64,000 bases of DNA from Streptomyces sp. HUAS YS2 (GCF_033343995.1 NZ_CP137573.1:4063001-4127000); one strand, 5' to 3'. Numbered from the stretch's first letter, positions 52,993 to 61,367 are shown. Numbers and translations are program-made. Notes: generated by a model not told the origin, from the letters alone.

Positions 52993-53961
52993 TCAGCTGA
53001 GCGTGACCTGACGGTTCGTGAGGCCGCCGCGGGCGCGGCGCTGCTCGGGAGTGAGCGGAGCGTCCACGGCCAGCGCCGCGGTCAGCCGCTCGGCGAACTC
53101 GGCCGCCGGCTTCTCGCACTCCTCCGCGGTCATTCCGCTGGGCAGGTCCCACACCGGCACCATCAGGCCGTGCGCCCGGAACGAGCCGACCAGACGGGTG
53201 CCTTCGCCGAGCGAGGTGCCGTTGTCGGCGTGCAGCCTGGCCAGCGCGTCGAGCAGCTTCTCCTCGGCGTGCGGCATGACCCAGCGCAGGTGGTTCTTCA
53301 CCGGCGTCTCGCACCAGTACGCGGCGTCGACACCGGTCAGTCGCACGGTCGGGATCGCGGCGGCGTTGGCGCGCTCCAGCGAGGCGGTGACCTCGGCGGA
53401 GGCGTTCTCGCCGGAATCCGGAACCCAGAATTCGAATCCCTCGTGCACGTCCGGCGCAAAATCGACGTCCGCGTCGAGCAGATCCTGGAGCCGCGGGCCC
53501 TCGGCCGGCACGCGCCGGGCGGGAACCGGGTTGCCGGGCTCGGTCTCCAGCGCGCGCTGGAGGGTGTCGGCGAGGTCGCGGGCGAGGTCGCCGGAGGAGG
53601 ACTCGTTCTGCAGCGCGAGGAGGACGGAGCCGTCGTCGCGGCGCAGCGCCGGCCACGCCATCGGCAGCACGGTCGCCAGCGTCACGGAGGGCACGCCCTC
53701 CGGCAGTCCGCCCTTCAGGGCGAGCGGCGCGGTGGCGGCGGGCACCAGCTCGCGCAGGGCGACCCAGTCGCACTCGCCGTTCAGGCCCTCGAAGGGGCGC
53801 TGGACGAGCTCGGTCTCGGCGTGTGCGGCGGCCCGGCCGTGACACGCCTTGTAGCGGCGACCCGAACCGCACGGGCAGGGCTCGCGGGCCCCGACGACCG
53901 GAATCTCTCCGTCGGTCAGCTGCGGCTTGACGGCCTTCGTCTGGGGGCGCTTCTTGGCCAT
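52993..53961 (-). CDS. DUF5926-type SEC-C motif protein
   Basis: 322 residues. The N-terminus MAKKRPQTKAVKPQ is basic and is followed by a SEC-C zinc motif (PCPCGSGRRYKACHG, about 30-45), as found in SecA tails. A long conserved domain of unknown function follows, with the PFEGLNGECDWVALRELVPAATAPL block typical of the DUF5926 family. The zinc motif suggests ribosome or SecB-like binding; this is inference. ATG 53961. Confidence 0.82.
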   Translation of the reverse strand: MAKKRPQTKAVKPQLTDGEIPVVGAREPCPCGSGRRYKACHGRAAAHAETELVQRPFEGLNGECDWVALRELVPAATAPLALKGGLPEGVPSVTLATVLPMAWPALRRDDGSVLLALQNESSSGDLARDLADTLQRALETEPGNPVPARRVPAEGPRLQDLLDADVDFAPDVHEGFEFWVPDSGENASAEVTASLERANAAAIPTVRLTGVDAAYWCETPVKNHLRWVMPHAEEKLLDALARLHADNGTSLGEGTRLVGSFRAHGLMVPVWDLPSGMTAEECEKPAAEFAERLTAALAVDAPLTPEQRRARGGLTNRQVTLS

Positions 53962-54137
53962 GGTGTGGCTTTCTCCCGATAGCGGCGGTGCGTTCTCCGC
54001 GGCGAGCCTAGCCGCCCGGCCCGCGCGAGGTGCGCGGTACGGGACCGGGAACGCCATCGGGCGGGTCGAAGGGACTTCGTACCGGAGCGGAGAGGGGGGG
54101 TGGTCCCCCGGGCTCTCGGTGTCCCGGCCCCCCCGGC

Positions 54138-54650
54138 TCAGTCCAGGTCCTCGTACGCGTCGAGGAGTTCGAAGCCCGGGCCGGCGACGCTGGCCGCGAA
54201 GTCCTCGCGCCGGTGGCCCACCGAGACGAGCACCCAGACCGTCACCTCGCCGGACGCGCTGTCCCGTACGCCCCAGTCCTGGGAGAGGGCGCTGATGATG
54301 TTCAGCCCGCGGCCGCCGCGTGCGGTGACCGAGGGCGTCGAAGGAACCGGCCGGGTCGGACCACCGCCGTCCGTCACCTCGACCGTCAGCCCGCCCGCCG
54401 GATCAATGCGCCACGCCGCCCGTACGTCGCCGTCGCCCACCTCGGCCCGGCCCAGCGGTCTGCCGTGCCGGCAGGCATTGCTGAGCAGCTCGGAAAGGAT
54501 CAGTACCGCGTCGTCGACGACCGATTCGGACACCCCGCTGCGGTGCAACTGCTCCCGCATCCGGTGCCGTGCTTCCCCCACGCCCGCAGGGCCATGGGGC
54601 ACGGCCATGCTCGACGACGTGGGCACCTCCTGTGCCACCACCAACGCCAC
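54138..54650 (-). CDS. RsbW-like ATP-binding regulator
   Basis: 170 residues, GHKL ATPase: N box LILSELLSNACRHGRP, TDGGGPTRP and G2 GGRGLNIISAL. Probable anti-sigma or serine-kinase type protein. The GTG at 54650 is chosen because GGAGG precedes it by 8 bp; an internal ATG at 54608 is possible. It pairs in type with the ATPase at 47321, but no sigma factor is adjacent. Confidence 0.82.
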   Translation of the reverse strand: MALVVAQEVPTSSSMAVPHGPAGVGEARHRMREQLHRSGVSESVVDDAVLILSELLSNACRHGRPLGRAEVGDGDVRAAWRIDPAGGLTVEVTDGGGPTRPVPSTPSVTARGGRGLNIISALSQDWGVRDSASGEVTVWVLVSVGHRREDFAASVAGPGFELLDAYEDLD

Positions 54651-54822
54651 CCCCGAGACCTCCTTCACCCCACGCCACGGTGTGAATGCCCCAATGGCCG
54701 GAACCGGAAACCGGCCAGTACGCCTCCGGTGACGCACTCGTGACGCTCGAATACGTTCCGAACGCGCCGGTGCACTCCCTGTAAGGGCTGTGACGGGTGG
54801 GACACCGGTGGCGGGGAGGTTG

Positions 54823-55629
54823 TCAGAGGCGGCCCAGGTGGGACAGCACCTGCTTCGGCCGGTTCGTGATGATCGCCTCGACGCCGAGCCGGGCGCACAG
54901 TTCGATGTCCTCGGCATCGTCGACGGTCCACACGTGCACCTGGTGGCCGGCCTGCTGGAGCCGCAGGACGACGGTGGGGTGGTGGCGCACGATGCGGATG
55001 GACGGGCCGGCGATACGGGTGGTCCCGGGCAGCCGGCCGTCCTTGAGCCGCGGGGTGACGAACTGTGTGAGATAGACGGTCGGGAGGGTCGGTGCGGCCG
55101 CCTCGATGCGTTGCAGGGAGCGGGCCGAGAAGCTCATGACCCGGACGGGCGAGGCGTCCGGCGCCGGATCGGCGAGGTCGAACCGGCGCAGCAGCTGGAG
55201 CAGCCGGTCCTCCACCTGGCCCGCCCAACGGGTGGGGTGCTTGGTCTCGATGGCCAGCTCGATGTGGCGGCCGGCGTCGGCGACGAGCTCGAGGAGCCGT
55301 TCGAGGGTGAGGACGGAGGTGTACTCGCGGTCTCCCCAGTCGGGGCTCTCGGTGGCGTCCTCGCGCCCCTTCCACGTACCGAAGTCGAGCGCGGCGAGGT
55401 CGGCGAGCTCCAGGGCGGAGACGGCGCCGCGGCCGTTGGAGGTGCGGTCGACGCGGCGGTCGTGCACGCACACGAGGTGGCCGTCGGCGGTGAGCCGGAC
55501 ATCGCACTCGAGGGCGTCGGCGCCGTCCTCGATGGCCTTCATGTACGCGGCAAGGGTGTGTTCGGGGGCGTCCTCGGAGGCGCCGCGGTGGGCGACGACC
55601 TGGATGGTGTGCTGCCGTGCGTGGGTCAC
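54823..55629 (-). CDS. glycerophosphodiester phosphodiesterase
   Basis: 268 residues, GDPD TIM barrel: VVAHRGASEDAPEHTLAAY, ALECDVRLTADGHLVCVHDRRVDRT (catalytic His and metal ligands), IELAIETKHP and VHVWTVDDAEDI. It hydrolyses glycerophosphodiesters to glycerol 3-phosphate. No signal peptide is visible, so it is cytosolic. The GTG start at 55629 has a weak ribosome site but lies just before the conserved strand. Confidence 0.88.
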   Translation of the reverse strand: MTHARQHTIQVVAHRGASEDAPEHTLAAYMKAIEDGADALECDVRLTADGHLVCVHDRRVDRTSNGRGAVSALELADLAALDFGTWKGREDATESPDWGDREYTSVLTLERLLELVADAGRHIELAIETKHPTRWAGQVEDRLLQLLRRFDLADPAPDASPVRVMSFSARSLQRIEAAAPTLPTVYLTQFVTPRLKDGRLPGTTRIAGPSIRIVRHHPTVVLRLQQAGHQVHVWTVDDAEDIELCARLGVEAIITNRPKQVLSHLGRL

Positions 55630-55831
55630 TGCGTCATGGTGCCATTGGCGGCGGGGCGGACCCGCGGAAAGGTGGCGGCAGGTGGCCGGTCCAGGGCCCC
55701 TCGGGTGTCCGTTCTGTCGGAGATAAAGAATGCTGGGCGAACGCACAGGTCCCGCTTACAGTGGCCTGACGGCCGGTGGGAAAAGCTGACCACGGACAGA
55801 TGACCTGCGCAGTGATACCGAGGAGAGAGCT

Positions 55832-57334
55832 GTGAGCACCGAGAACGAGGGCGCCGAGGTTCCGGCGGACCAGAGTGCCCCGTCCGCACCTCCCGCACCT
55901 CCCGTTCCGCCCGCACCGGTCGAGTCTGCTCCGACGGCGGCGGTGCCGGCGGACCGGCCAGAGCACTCCCCCCGGCCCGAGCCGGCCACGGCACCGCTGC
56001 CCCCGACCCCTCCGGCGCCGACCGAGGCCCCGGCCGCGGCGCACGCCCAGGAACCGGCGCACGCCCAGCCCCCGGCCCCGGCGCAGGCTCCGGCCCAGGC
56101 CGGCGGTTGGCCGCCGCCTCCCCCGGCCCAGCCCGCGTACGCCCAGGCCGGCGGCGGTGGCGGACCGGCCTGGGGCGCGCCGCCCGAGGCCGCGCCCGGG
56201 CCGCAGGCACCGCGCAGGCGGACCGGCGGACTGGTCGCGGCGGTCCTCGCGGCGGCGCTCGTCGCGGGCGGCGTCGGCGGCGGCATCGGCTACTGGGCGG
56301 CGCAGAGCGGCGACGAGACCGTCGGCTCCACGACCGTCTCGTCCGGCACCTCCCCCGCCGACTTCAAGCGGGCGCCGGGCACGGTCGCGGCGGTGGCGAA
56401 CAAGGCGCTGCCGAGCGTCGTCACCATCCAGGCGAAGTCCGGCGGCGCGGACGGCGAGGGCGGCACGGGCACCGGCTTCGTCTACGACAAGGAAGGCCAC
56501 ATCCTCACCAACAACCACGTGGTCGCCTCCGCGGCGGACGGCGGCACCCTCTCGGCGACCTTCTCCGACGGCAAGACGTACGACGCCGAGGTGGTCGGCC
56601 GGGCACAGGGCTACGACGTGGCGGTGCTGAAGCTCAAGAACGCGCCGTCCGGCCTCGTCCCGCTGCCGCTGGGCAACTCCGACAAGGTCGCCGTCGGCGA
56701 CTCGACGATCGCGATCGGCGCGCCGTTCGGCCTGTCGAACACGGTCACCACGGGCATCATCAGCGCGAAGAACCGGCCGGTGGCCTCCGGCGACGGCTCC
56801 GGCGGGAGCAACTCGTACATGAGCGCGCTGCAGACGGACGCGTCGATCAACCCGGGCAACTCCGGCGGCCCGCTGCTCGACGCGAGCGGCGCGGTGATCG
56901 GCATCAACTCGGCGATCCAGTCGGCCGGCAGCGGCATGGGCCAGTCCCAGGCCGGCTCGATCGGCCTCGGCTTCGCGATCCCGATCAACCAGGCGAAGAA
57001 CGTCGCGGAGCAGCTGATCAAGAGCGGCGATCCGGTGTACCCGGTGATCGGCGCGATGGTGAACATGACGGACAAGGGCGAGGGCGCCACCATCTCCCAG
57101 CAGGGCGCGGGCGGCACCCCGGCGGTCACCGCGGACGGCCCGGCGGCGAAGGCGGGCCTGAAGGCGGGCGACGTGATCACCGAGTTCGGCGGCAAGCAGA
57201 TCGACAGCGGCCCGACGCTGATCTCCGAGATCTGGACCCACCAGCCGGGCGACCAGGTCAAGCTCACCTACGAACGCGACGGCAAGCCCACCACCGTCAC
57301 GATCACCCTCGGCAAGCGCACGGGCGACAACTGA
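55832..57334 (+). CDS. membrane-anchored S1C serine protease (HtrA/DegP-like)
   Basis: 500 residues. A long cytoplasmic, Pro/Ala-rich N-terminus (about 1-125) precedes a membrane helix (about 130-155, GLVAAVLAAALVAGGVGGGIG). The trypsin-like domain has His in NNHVV (about 228), Asp in YDVAVLK (about 262) and Ser in GNSGGP (about 343), and a PDZ domain follows (about 400-495). HtrA-type proteases degrade or sense misfolded exported proteins. GTG 55832 behind GAGGAGAG. It ends 38 bp before a serine tRNA gene. Confidence 0.92.
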   Translation: MSTENEGAEVPADQSAPSAPPAPPVPPAPVESAPTAAVPADRPEHSPRPEPATAPLPPTPPAPTEAPAAAHAQEPAHAQPPAPAQAPAQAGGWPPPPPAQPAYAQAGGGGGPAWGAPPEAAPGPQAPRRRTGGLVAAVLAAALVAGGVGGGIGYWAAQSGDETVGSTTVSSGTSPADFKRAPGTVAAVANKALPSVVTIQAKSGGADGEGGTGTGFVYDKEGHILTNNHVVASAADGGTLSATFSDGKTYDAEVVGRAQGYDVAVLKLKNAPSGLVPLPLGNSDKVAVGDSTIAIGAPFGLSNTVTTGIISAKNRPVASGDGSGGSNSYMSALQTDASINPGNSGGPLLDASGAVIGINSAIQSAGSGMGQSQAGSIGLGFAIPINQAKNVAEQLIKSGDPVYPVIGAMVNMTDKGEGATISQQGAGGTPAVTADGPAAKAGLKAGDVITEFGGKQIDSGPTLISEIWTHQPGDQVKLTYERDGKPTTVTITLGKRTGDN

Positions 57335-57372
57335 CGGGCTAGGCTGTCCCCCACGCCCCGAACAGGGGCGAG

Positions 57373-57457
57373 GGTGGGTTGCCCGAGCGGCCTAAGGGAA
57401 CGGTCTTGAAAACCGTCGTGGCGCAAGTCACCGTGGGTTCAAATCCCACACCCACCG
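57373..57457 (+). tRNA. tRNA-Ser (anticodon TGA), probable integration site
   Basis: 85 nt. Acceptor GGTGGGT/ACCCACC, anticodon stem ACGGT/ACCGT with loop CTTGAAA, a long variable arm (class II), T arm GTGGGTTCAAATCCCAC. It reads UCN codons, mainly UCA/UCG/UCU. Core genes end before it and integrative-element genes begin after it, as when an element integrates into a tRNA 3' end. Confidence 0.94.
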
Positions 57458-57467
57458 CACCGTGAAG

Positions 57468-57500
57468 CGGCCCCTGACCAGGATGAACGGTCAGGGGCCG
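57468..57500 (+). terminator. tRNA-Ser terminator
   Basis: Perfect 12-bp stem CGGCCCCTGACC (57468-57479) with GGTCAGGGGCCG (57489-57500), followed by a pyrimidine-rich TTCTCATTCTT tract. Confidence 0.85.
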
Positions 57501-57894
57501 TTCTCATTCTTGATGCCCGCCCATCACCGTGGTTCCCCGACGGTTCCCGTTGGATCGGGCACGGGAGGGGCACGGTTCCCTCCACGGTCCGATGGTTGCG
57601 CATCGCGGACGCGCCCTTCGGTGGCCGGCTCAGGTCCGAGGGGCTACCGCGCTGGTCGCTCTCGCCGAGCTGGTTCGTGATGGGAGTCGGGCGTTCAGCT
57701 GGCGGTGTTTCCGCAGGCAGGGCGTTTGTTCGAGCGGCGTGGAATCCATCCTTTCATAGCTCCTTTCGGGCCCATGGGTCTTCGATTCAAAGGTGACTTC
57801 CTGCTCTGCAGAGGTAAAGCCAGGAACACACTTCAACTCCCTGTTTAAACGTTGCCACCCACGATGGCGTTCAGATGTGGTATGGTCTTAAACC
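57501..57894. other. 394-bp gap after the tRNA (left end of element 2)
   Basis: No supported gene. Three GGTTCCC repeats (57531, 57542, 57573) may be recombinase arm sites, although this is weak. At the right end a TATGGT hexamer (57881-57886) lies 8 nt before the ATG of the next gene, and ATGGT (57882-57886) is mirrored by ACCAT (57892-57896). Confidence 0.4.
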
Positions 57895-58398
57895 ATGGGA
57901 GAGAACCAGGCACTCCGGAGGGCGTTGGGGGTGGCGCAACGGCAACTCGCGGAGGCTGAATCCGAGCTTCGGGAGGTACAGGAGCGCGTGCACAACCTGC
58001 GGTCCGTTGTGTACGGGCTCAAGCAGATCTTCGAACCGGGAGACTCCGTCCGGAGCCACGAGGGGCGGCAGGCCGACGGTGCTGCCACTCCCGTGAGCGG
58101 AACCGCTGTGTCGGCGTCTCTGTCGAGGAGGGACGCGCCCTCCTTGTCCTTGCGGAGGGCCGCGCAGGTCTTGCTCGACTCGGGTCGGCCTATGCGGATG
58201 CAGGAGATCGTCGATGAGTGGCGCCGGCGCGGCTGGGTCGACCCGACCTGGAAGGCGCCCAAATCCGCGATCAACATGACGTATCAGCGTGCGTTGCGGG
58301 CGGGACTTGTCGATCGCATGCCTGACCGCTCGTGGGTAGCAAGCACGCCCGTGTATACCGACGCGGGCGATGAACCTCGGGCCGGTGAGGGGGGGTGA
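57895..58398 (+). CDS. element protein with coiled coil and C-terminal winged-helix domain
   Basis: 167 residues. A coiled coil (about 5-45, ALRRALGVAQRQLAEAESELREVQERVHNLRSVV), a variable linker, and a C-terminal segment (about 85-150, SLRRAAQVLLDSGRPMRMQEIVDEWRRRGWV...INMTYQRALRAGLVDR) that looks like the HB1/ASXL-type winged helix used in DNA-linked proteins. It is probably a DNA-binding regulator of the element. The start at 57895 has no ribosome site, but a TATGGT -10-like hexamer lies 8 nt before it, so the mRNA may be leaderless. An inverted repeat over the start could be its own operator. Confidence 0.65.
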   Translation: MGENQALRRALGVAQRQLAEAESELREVQERVHNLRSVVYGLKQIFEPGDSVRSHEGRQADGAATPVSGTAVSASLSRRDAPSLSLRRAAQVLLDSGRPMRMQEIVDEWRRRGWVDPTWKAPKSAINMTYQRALRAGLVDRMPDRSWVASTPVYTDAGDEPRAGEGG

Positions 58399-58415
58399 TG
58401 AAGGCTATTGCGTGG

Positions 58416-58625
58416 CTATCGGGGTGCCCATGGAGTCCCGCACTCCATGCAGTGCGGGACTCCCGCATACCCCGAAATCGATCCGTCCGGGCGCATGCAG
58501 ACGGCTCCCTGCTTCGCGCTGCCAGGAACGCGAAGTTCGAACCAGCCGCTTCCGCAGGGGCACGTGGCGCTCGCCCCATCGCCTTGAGTCGCGGCCCGCC
58601 GTGCACTCAGATCCACAACGTTCAC
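58416..58625 (-). CDS. small zinc-binding-type element protein
   Basis: 69 residues read leftward from GTG 58625. It has two Cys pairs (CPCGSGWFELRVP and HCMECGTPW) around a small beta structure with AVCMRPDGSISGYAG, a pattern I recognise from short Streptomyces phage and element proteins. The opposite strand (58398-58628) is also open, but its protein has no family-like features, so I favour this strand. The ribosome site is weak. Function unknown. Confidence 0.5.
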   Translation of the reverse strand: MNVVDLSARRAATQGDGASATCPCGSGWFELRVPGSAKQGAVCMRPDGSISGYAGVPHCMECGTPWAPR

Positions 58626-58653
58626 TGAATCACTACTCACAAGGAGAATCGGA

Positions 58654-58845
58654 ATGACCCGACGACATGGGCCGATGGGCCCCAACGGCGAGTGGAAGAC
58701 CGGACAGAGGGTTCCGGCCACTGGCGTCTACACCGATCAGTACGGTGTGTCCACGTTCCATGAGGCTGGTGCCACGTTCCCGCCGTGCATCGACCGCAAG
58801 GGCGAAGCCGCCTACCGGACGCTGAGCCAGGCGCGTACCGCCTAG
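58654..58845 (+). CDS. small conserved element protein (YjzC-like)
   Basis: 63 residues: a short basic N-terminus, then GEWKTGQRVPATGVYTDQYG and a FPPCIDRKGEAAYRTL end. The layout 'KxGQxxPxxGxY...G..FPxC...Y' is like the small YjzC family. Excellent AAGGAG ribosome site 8 nt before ATG 58654. Function unknown; it may be a modified or regulatory peptide, but nothing nearby proves this. Confidence 0.65.
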   Translation: MTRRHGPMGPNGEWKTGQRVPATGVYTDQYGVSTFHEAGATFPPCIDRKGEAAYRTLSQARTA

Positions 58846-59550
58846 CCGAGGCACTTGATGGTTGCCGCCATCTAGCGCCAGTTTTACCCGTGAGGGGTGG
58901 AGGGCCACTGGCCTTTCACCCCTCTTCCCTTGCCCTCGCGGTCGTGCGTCGAGCAGTCCGGAGGAGTGTCATTGGACCGGATCGTGGCCTCCGTGTCTAG
59001 AGGGCCACAGTTCCCTCACCCGAACGAATCTCGGTAGACGCACTGTCAGCGTACGACGCAATGCTTCTAGTGGGCGACTCGGGTCCGCCGGAAAACAACC
59101 TTCGTCGACTCGAACTCCCATCCCGTCTGCCGTCGGCCCACACGTATGTGGAGCGGGCGCGGTGCCGGGCGTCCAGGTGGAGCGCGCCACTGTACGAACG
59201 ACCTGGACGCCCGGTGCCGTGTCTGCTCGGCTTGTCCTGGGTCGATGGCAGACGGGATGGGAGTCCCCACCGCCACACCCCACCGGCCGGCACCTGCGTA
59301 TGGCGCCCCGCCATCCCGGAGCCTGAGGCCCCCGCCGGAGGCATGTCGGTGACAGATGGAACCGCGGCGTTGGGGCTCGACTCATGCCCTTGGGCCTATC
59401 CCGTCTTGCAGGGGCGCGCGTCGGCGTAGTGCGCGCGGAGCGGGCCGAAGGCAGGAGCGCAGCGCGGAGCGGAGCCGGGAAGCGCGCCCGGCGGAGCGGC
59501 AGCGCAGCCGGGTGCCTTGATGAGGTAGAGAAACCTGTAACAGCTCGCTC
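58846..59550. other. 705-bp non-coding region with palindrome and GC-rich repeats
   Basis: No supported gene. It holds the large palindrome at 59114-59264 and a low-complexity run at 59430-59516 built of GCGGAGC/GCAGCGC/GCCGGG units. The final 30 bp contain the stop region of the leftward PP2C gene. It is a candidate cis locus for transfer or single-strand replication. Confidence 0.55.
59114..59264. repeat. 151-bp imperfect palindrome (possible clt/sso locus)
   Basis: The left arm (59114-59178) and right arm (59201-59264) are inverted copies around a 22-nt loop. The outer ends match perfectly over 18 bp (ACTCCCATCCCGTCTGCC with GGCAGACGGGATGGGAGT) and the inner ends over 14 bp (CCGGGCGTCCAGGT with ACCTGGACGCCCGG). 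About 30 bp between them have diverged. It is comparable in size and setting to the nested inverted repeat of element 1 (961-1100). Far too long for a terminator. Confidence 0.8.
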
Positions 59551-60363
59551 CTAGGGGCGGGCGAAGATCACAGTTGCATCGTCGTGCATCTTGGAGCGGG
59601 GCCATCGGTCAAGGGCTGGGTCGCTGAACTCGGCGTCGCGCACCTGCTTGATGAGGTCGGCCGGCCCGTGTTGTTGCAGTGTGTCGAGGCAGGCTGACCA
59701 GTCCCCGAGAGCGAACGTGTCCACGAACCGGGCCGCACCGTCGGTAAGAAGCGCTGCCCGTCTCACGTGTGCAAGGGGCGTGCTGCCCGTGATCGCTTCC
59801 TCCGCGGCGCCCGGGTCTGCGGCGGCTACCCAGTACCCGCCCGGTGTGTTGCGCATTGCTCGCTCGGCCTGGACCAGTCTGGTGTGTGTGCGCCCCTCCT
59901 CGACTGATCCCGGCACGGCTGTTCTCAGGGCCGCTCGTTCTTCGCTTGCCACCCCCGCTAGGCGTTGATCAGTGATGACCTCGGGCTCTCCCCCGTGGTC
60001 GAGGACGAGAGCGGCGTCACCCAGAACGAGCCACTCGGCCTCCGCGCCCCGGCTTCGCAGGACGGCGACCGTCGCCGATGGTGAGAACGGGCTGTCGACG
60101 TCGCAGGTGCCGCGGTGAAGATCCGTCGTGTTCCGAATGGCCGTGGCGAGACAGCCGGCCAAGTTCCCCCGGGCCTCGACGGCTTCGCTGTGCAGCGCGC
60201 TGCCCAGCGTCCGGGCGAACCACGCCACGCCGTGAATACACCCAGTGGGCAGCCCTTCGGGCGTGCCGGCTCCGTCGAGAACCACCACGCATTCAGCACT
60301 GCCAACGGCGAAGTCTTCGTTGGACCCCCCGGGACGGGCGGCACTGGACAGGGCGACGTGCAT
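59551..60363 (-). CDS. PP2C-family protein phosphatase of the element
   Basis: 270 residues with all four PP2C metal motifs: SNEDF, VVLDGAG, LLTDGAARF and HDDATVIF, plus VLGDAALVLD. It is an intact-looking serine/threonine phosphatase, cytosolic. Its ATG starts one base after the stop of the HTH-sensor gene (TGAgATG), so the two are one transcriptional and translational unit divergent from the transfer operon. I infer that they work as a pair, a sensor-regulator and the phosphatase that sets its state. Confidence 0.85.
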   Translation of the reverse strand: MHVALSSAARPGGSNEDFAVGSAECVVVLDGAGTPEGLPTGCIHGVAWFARTLGSALHSEAVEARGNLAGCLATAIRNTTDLHRGTCDVDSPFSPSATVAVLRSRGAEAEWLVLGDAALVLDHGGEPEVITDQRLAGVASEERAALRTAVPGSVEEGRTHTRLVQAERAMRNTPGGYWVAAADPGAAEEAITGSTPLAHVRRAALLTDGAARFVDTFALGDWSACLDTLQQHGPADLIKQVRDAEFSDPALDRWPRSKMHDDATVIFARP

Positions 60364-60364
60364 C

Positions 60365-61210
60365 TCAACTCGCCTCGTGCAGAAGCACCTCGCTGGCTGC
60401 TCGGCTGTGTTCGATCGTCTTCGTCCCCGGCTCGTAGTCGCAGCCGACGACCATCGAGAACTGAGCCATGCCGGCCTGCTTGTAGAGGTTCGCCAGATGC
60501 TCGGTGAGGAAGTGCGCGACTCCCAGGGAGCCAACGGCGTGCACGCCAGCGATCAGCAGGAACGTGCCCTGCCCGTCAGGCCGCGGGAGGCGACCCAGGT
60601 ACGCCACGTCTGAGGGGGCGGGGTTGTCCGGATCATCGCTCGGGGAGGTGTACGTCTTGCCGCTCGCCCGCTCGATGAGCGCCCATCGGCCGTCCGGCAG
60701 CGTCTCGAACGAGAGCCGGGGGTCGGCCTGGAGAGCTGCCGCAGTCATGGAGGAGGTCTTGGGGCCGCAAACGACGATGAGGTCTTCGCGGTTGAGGTCG
60801 ACTTCGCCGGTCGTCGGGATGTACCCCAGGTCTCCATCGAGCTGGAACTGATGGGCCAGCGCCACCAGCTTCTGCCCCGCGGAGCTGTCCTCCAGCGCCA
60901 CGTAGTCGCGCTCGCCCGGACGCATGGGGACGAGCACCTGTGCGCGCTCGGTGCCAAGGAACACTCGCTCCGGCGCGGGGCCGGCGTCACGGAGCTGTGC
61001 GACGCGCGCCCGACTGACGCCCATCAGCTTCGCCACGTCGGCCATCGAATACCCGTGATCACGCAGCCAAGCAATGCTCTCCTTGCGCATCCGCGAGGTC
61101 TCGACGACGGCAGCTTGCAGCTCTCCCATCAGGTCCACAGCGGCTCTCACGCGGAGCGCGTGATCTTGCATGTCGGCGACGCGTCGCACTTCTTCAATCA
61201 AGGCGAACAC
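60365..61210 (-). CDS. HTH regulator with C-terminal sensor-like domain
   Basis: 281 residues. An N-terminal helical part with a sigma-region-4-like HTH (about 45-75, WLRDHGYSMADVAKLMGVSRARVAQLRD) is followed by an alpha/beta domain (about 140-275) with DLIVVCGPKTS, DVAYLGRLPRP and FLLIAGVHAVGSLGVAHFL. That domain resembles a presumed ligand- or nucleotide-binding module seen in bacterial regulators, but I cannot name the ligand. It diverges from the transfer operon across a 157-bp gap with three 17-bp operator-like sites. I infer a repressor whose action is set by the coupled PP2C. Confidence 0.7.
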   Translation of the reverse strand: MFALIEEVRRVADMQDHALRVRAAVDLMGELQAAVVETSRMRKESIAWLRDHGYSMADVAKLMGVSRARVAQLRDAGPAPERVFLGTERAQVLVPMRPGERDYVALEDSSAGQKLVALAHQFQLDGDLGYIPTTGEVDLNREDLIVVCGPKTSSMTAAALQADPRLSFETLPDGRWALIERASGKTYTSPSDDPDNPAPSDVAYLGRLPRPDGQGTFLLIAGVHAVGSLGVAHFLTEHLANLYKQAGMAQFSMVVGCDYEPGTKTIEHSRAASEVLLHEAS

Positions 61211-61250
61211 CTCGCGGAACCTGACAGAGATCTCTCTTCATACGGCGCAT

Positions 61251-61355
61251 GCTAAGGGGGGGTTGACACCTCGCGCCAGTCGGGTGCATCTTGGGGTGGT
61301 AACCCCCCCTTAACAGAGGCGGGGTCGACGCCCGGGGTGTTAAGCCCCTCTTACC
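61251..61355. promoter_or_regulatory. three 17-bp operator-like sites in the divergent promoter
   Basis: GCTAAGGGGGGGTTGAC (61251-61267), GGTAACCCCCCCTTAAC (61298-61314) and GTTAAGCCCCTCTTACC (61339-61355). All fit the palindromic frame GNTAA-N7-TTNNC and start 47 and 41 bp apart. The first overlaps a TTGACA -35 hexamer (61263-61268). They are likely binding sites for the HTH regulator encoded to the left. Confidence 0.7.
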
Positions 61356-61367
61356 GGGAGTGTGGAC

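Noticed and set aside
58370..58657. Rightward frames over 58370-58657
   Set aside because: No family-like features. The leftward frame has paired Cys and a recognisable pattern, so these are treated as antisense.
58969..59430. Several open frames across the palindrome of element 2
   Set aside because: They exist on both strands because the region is a palindrome; none has a ribosome site or known motif.
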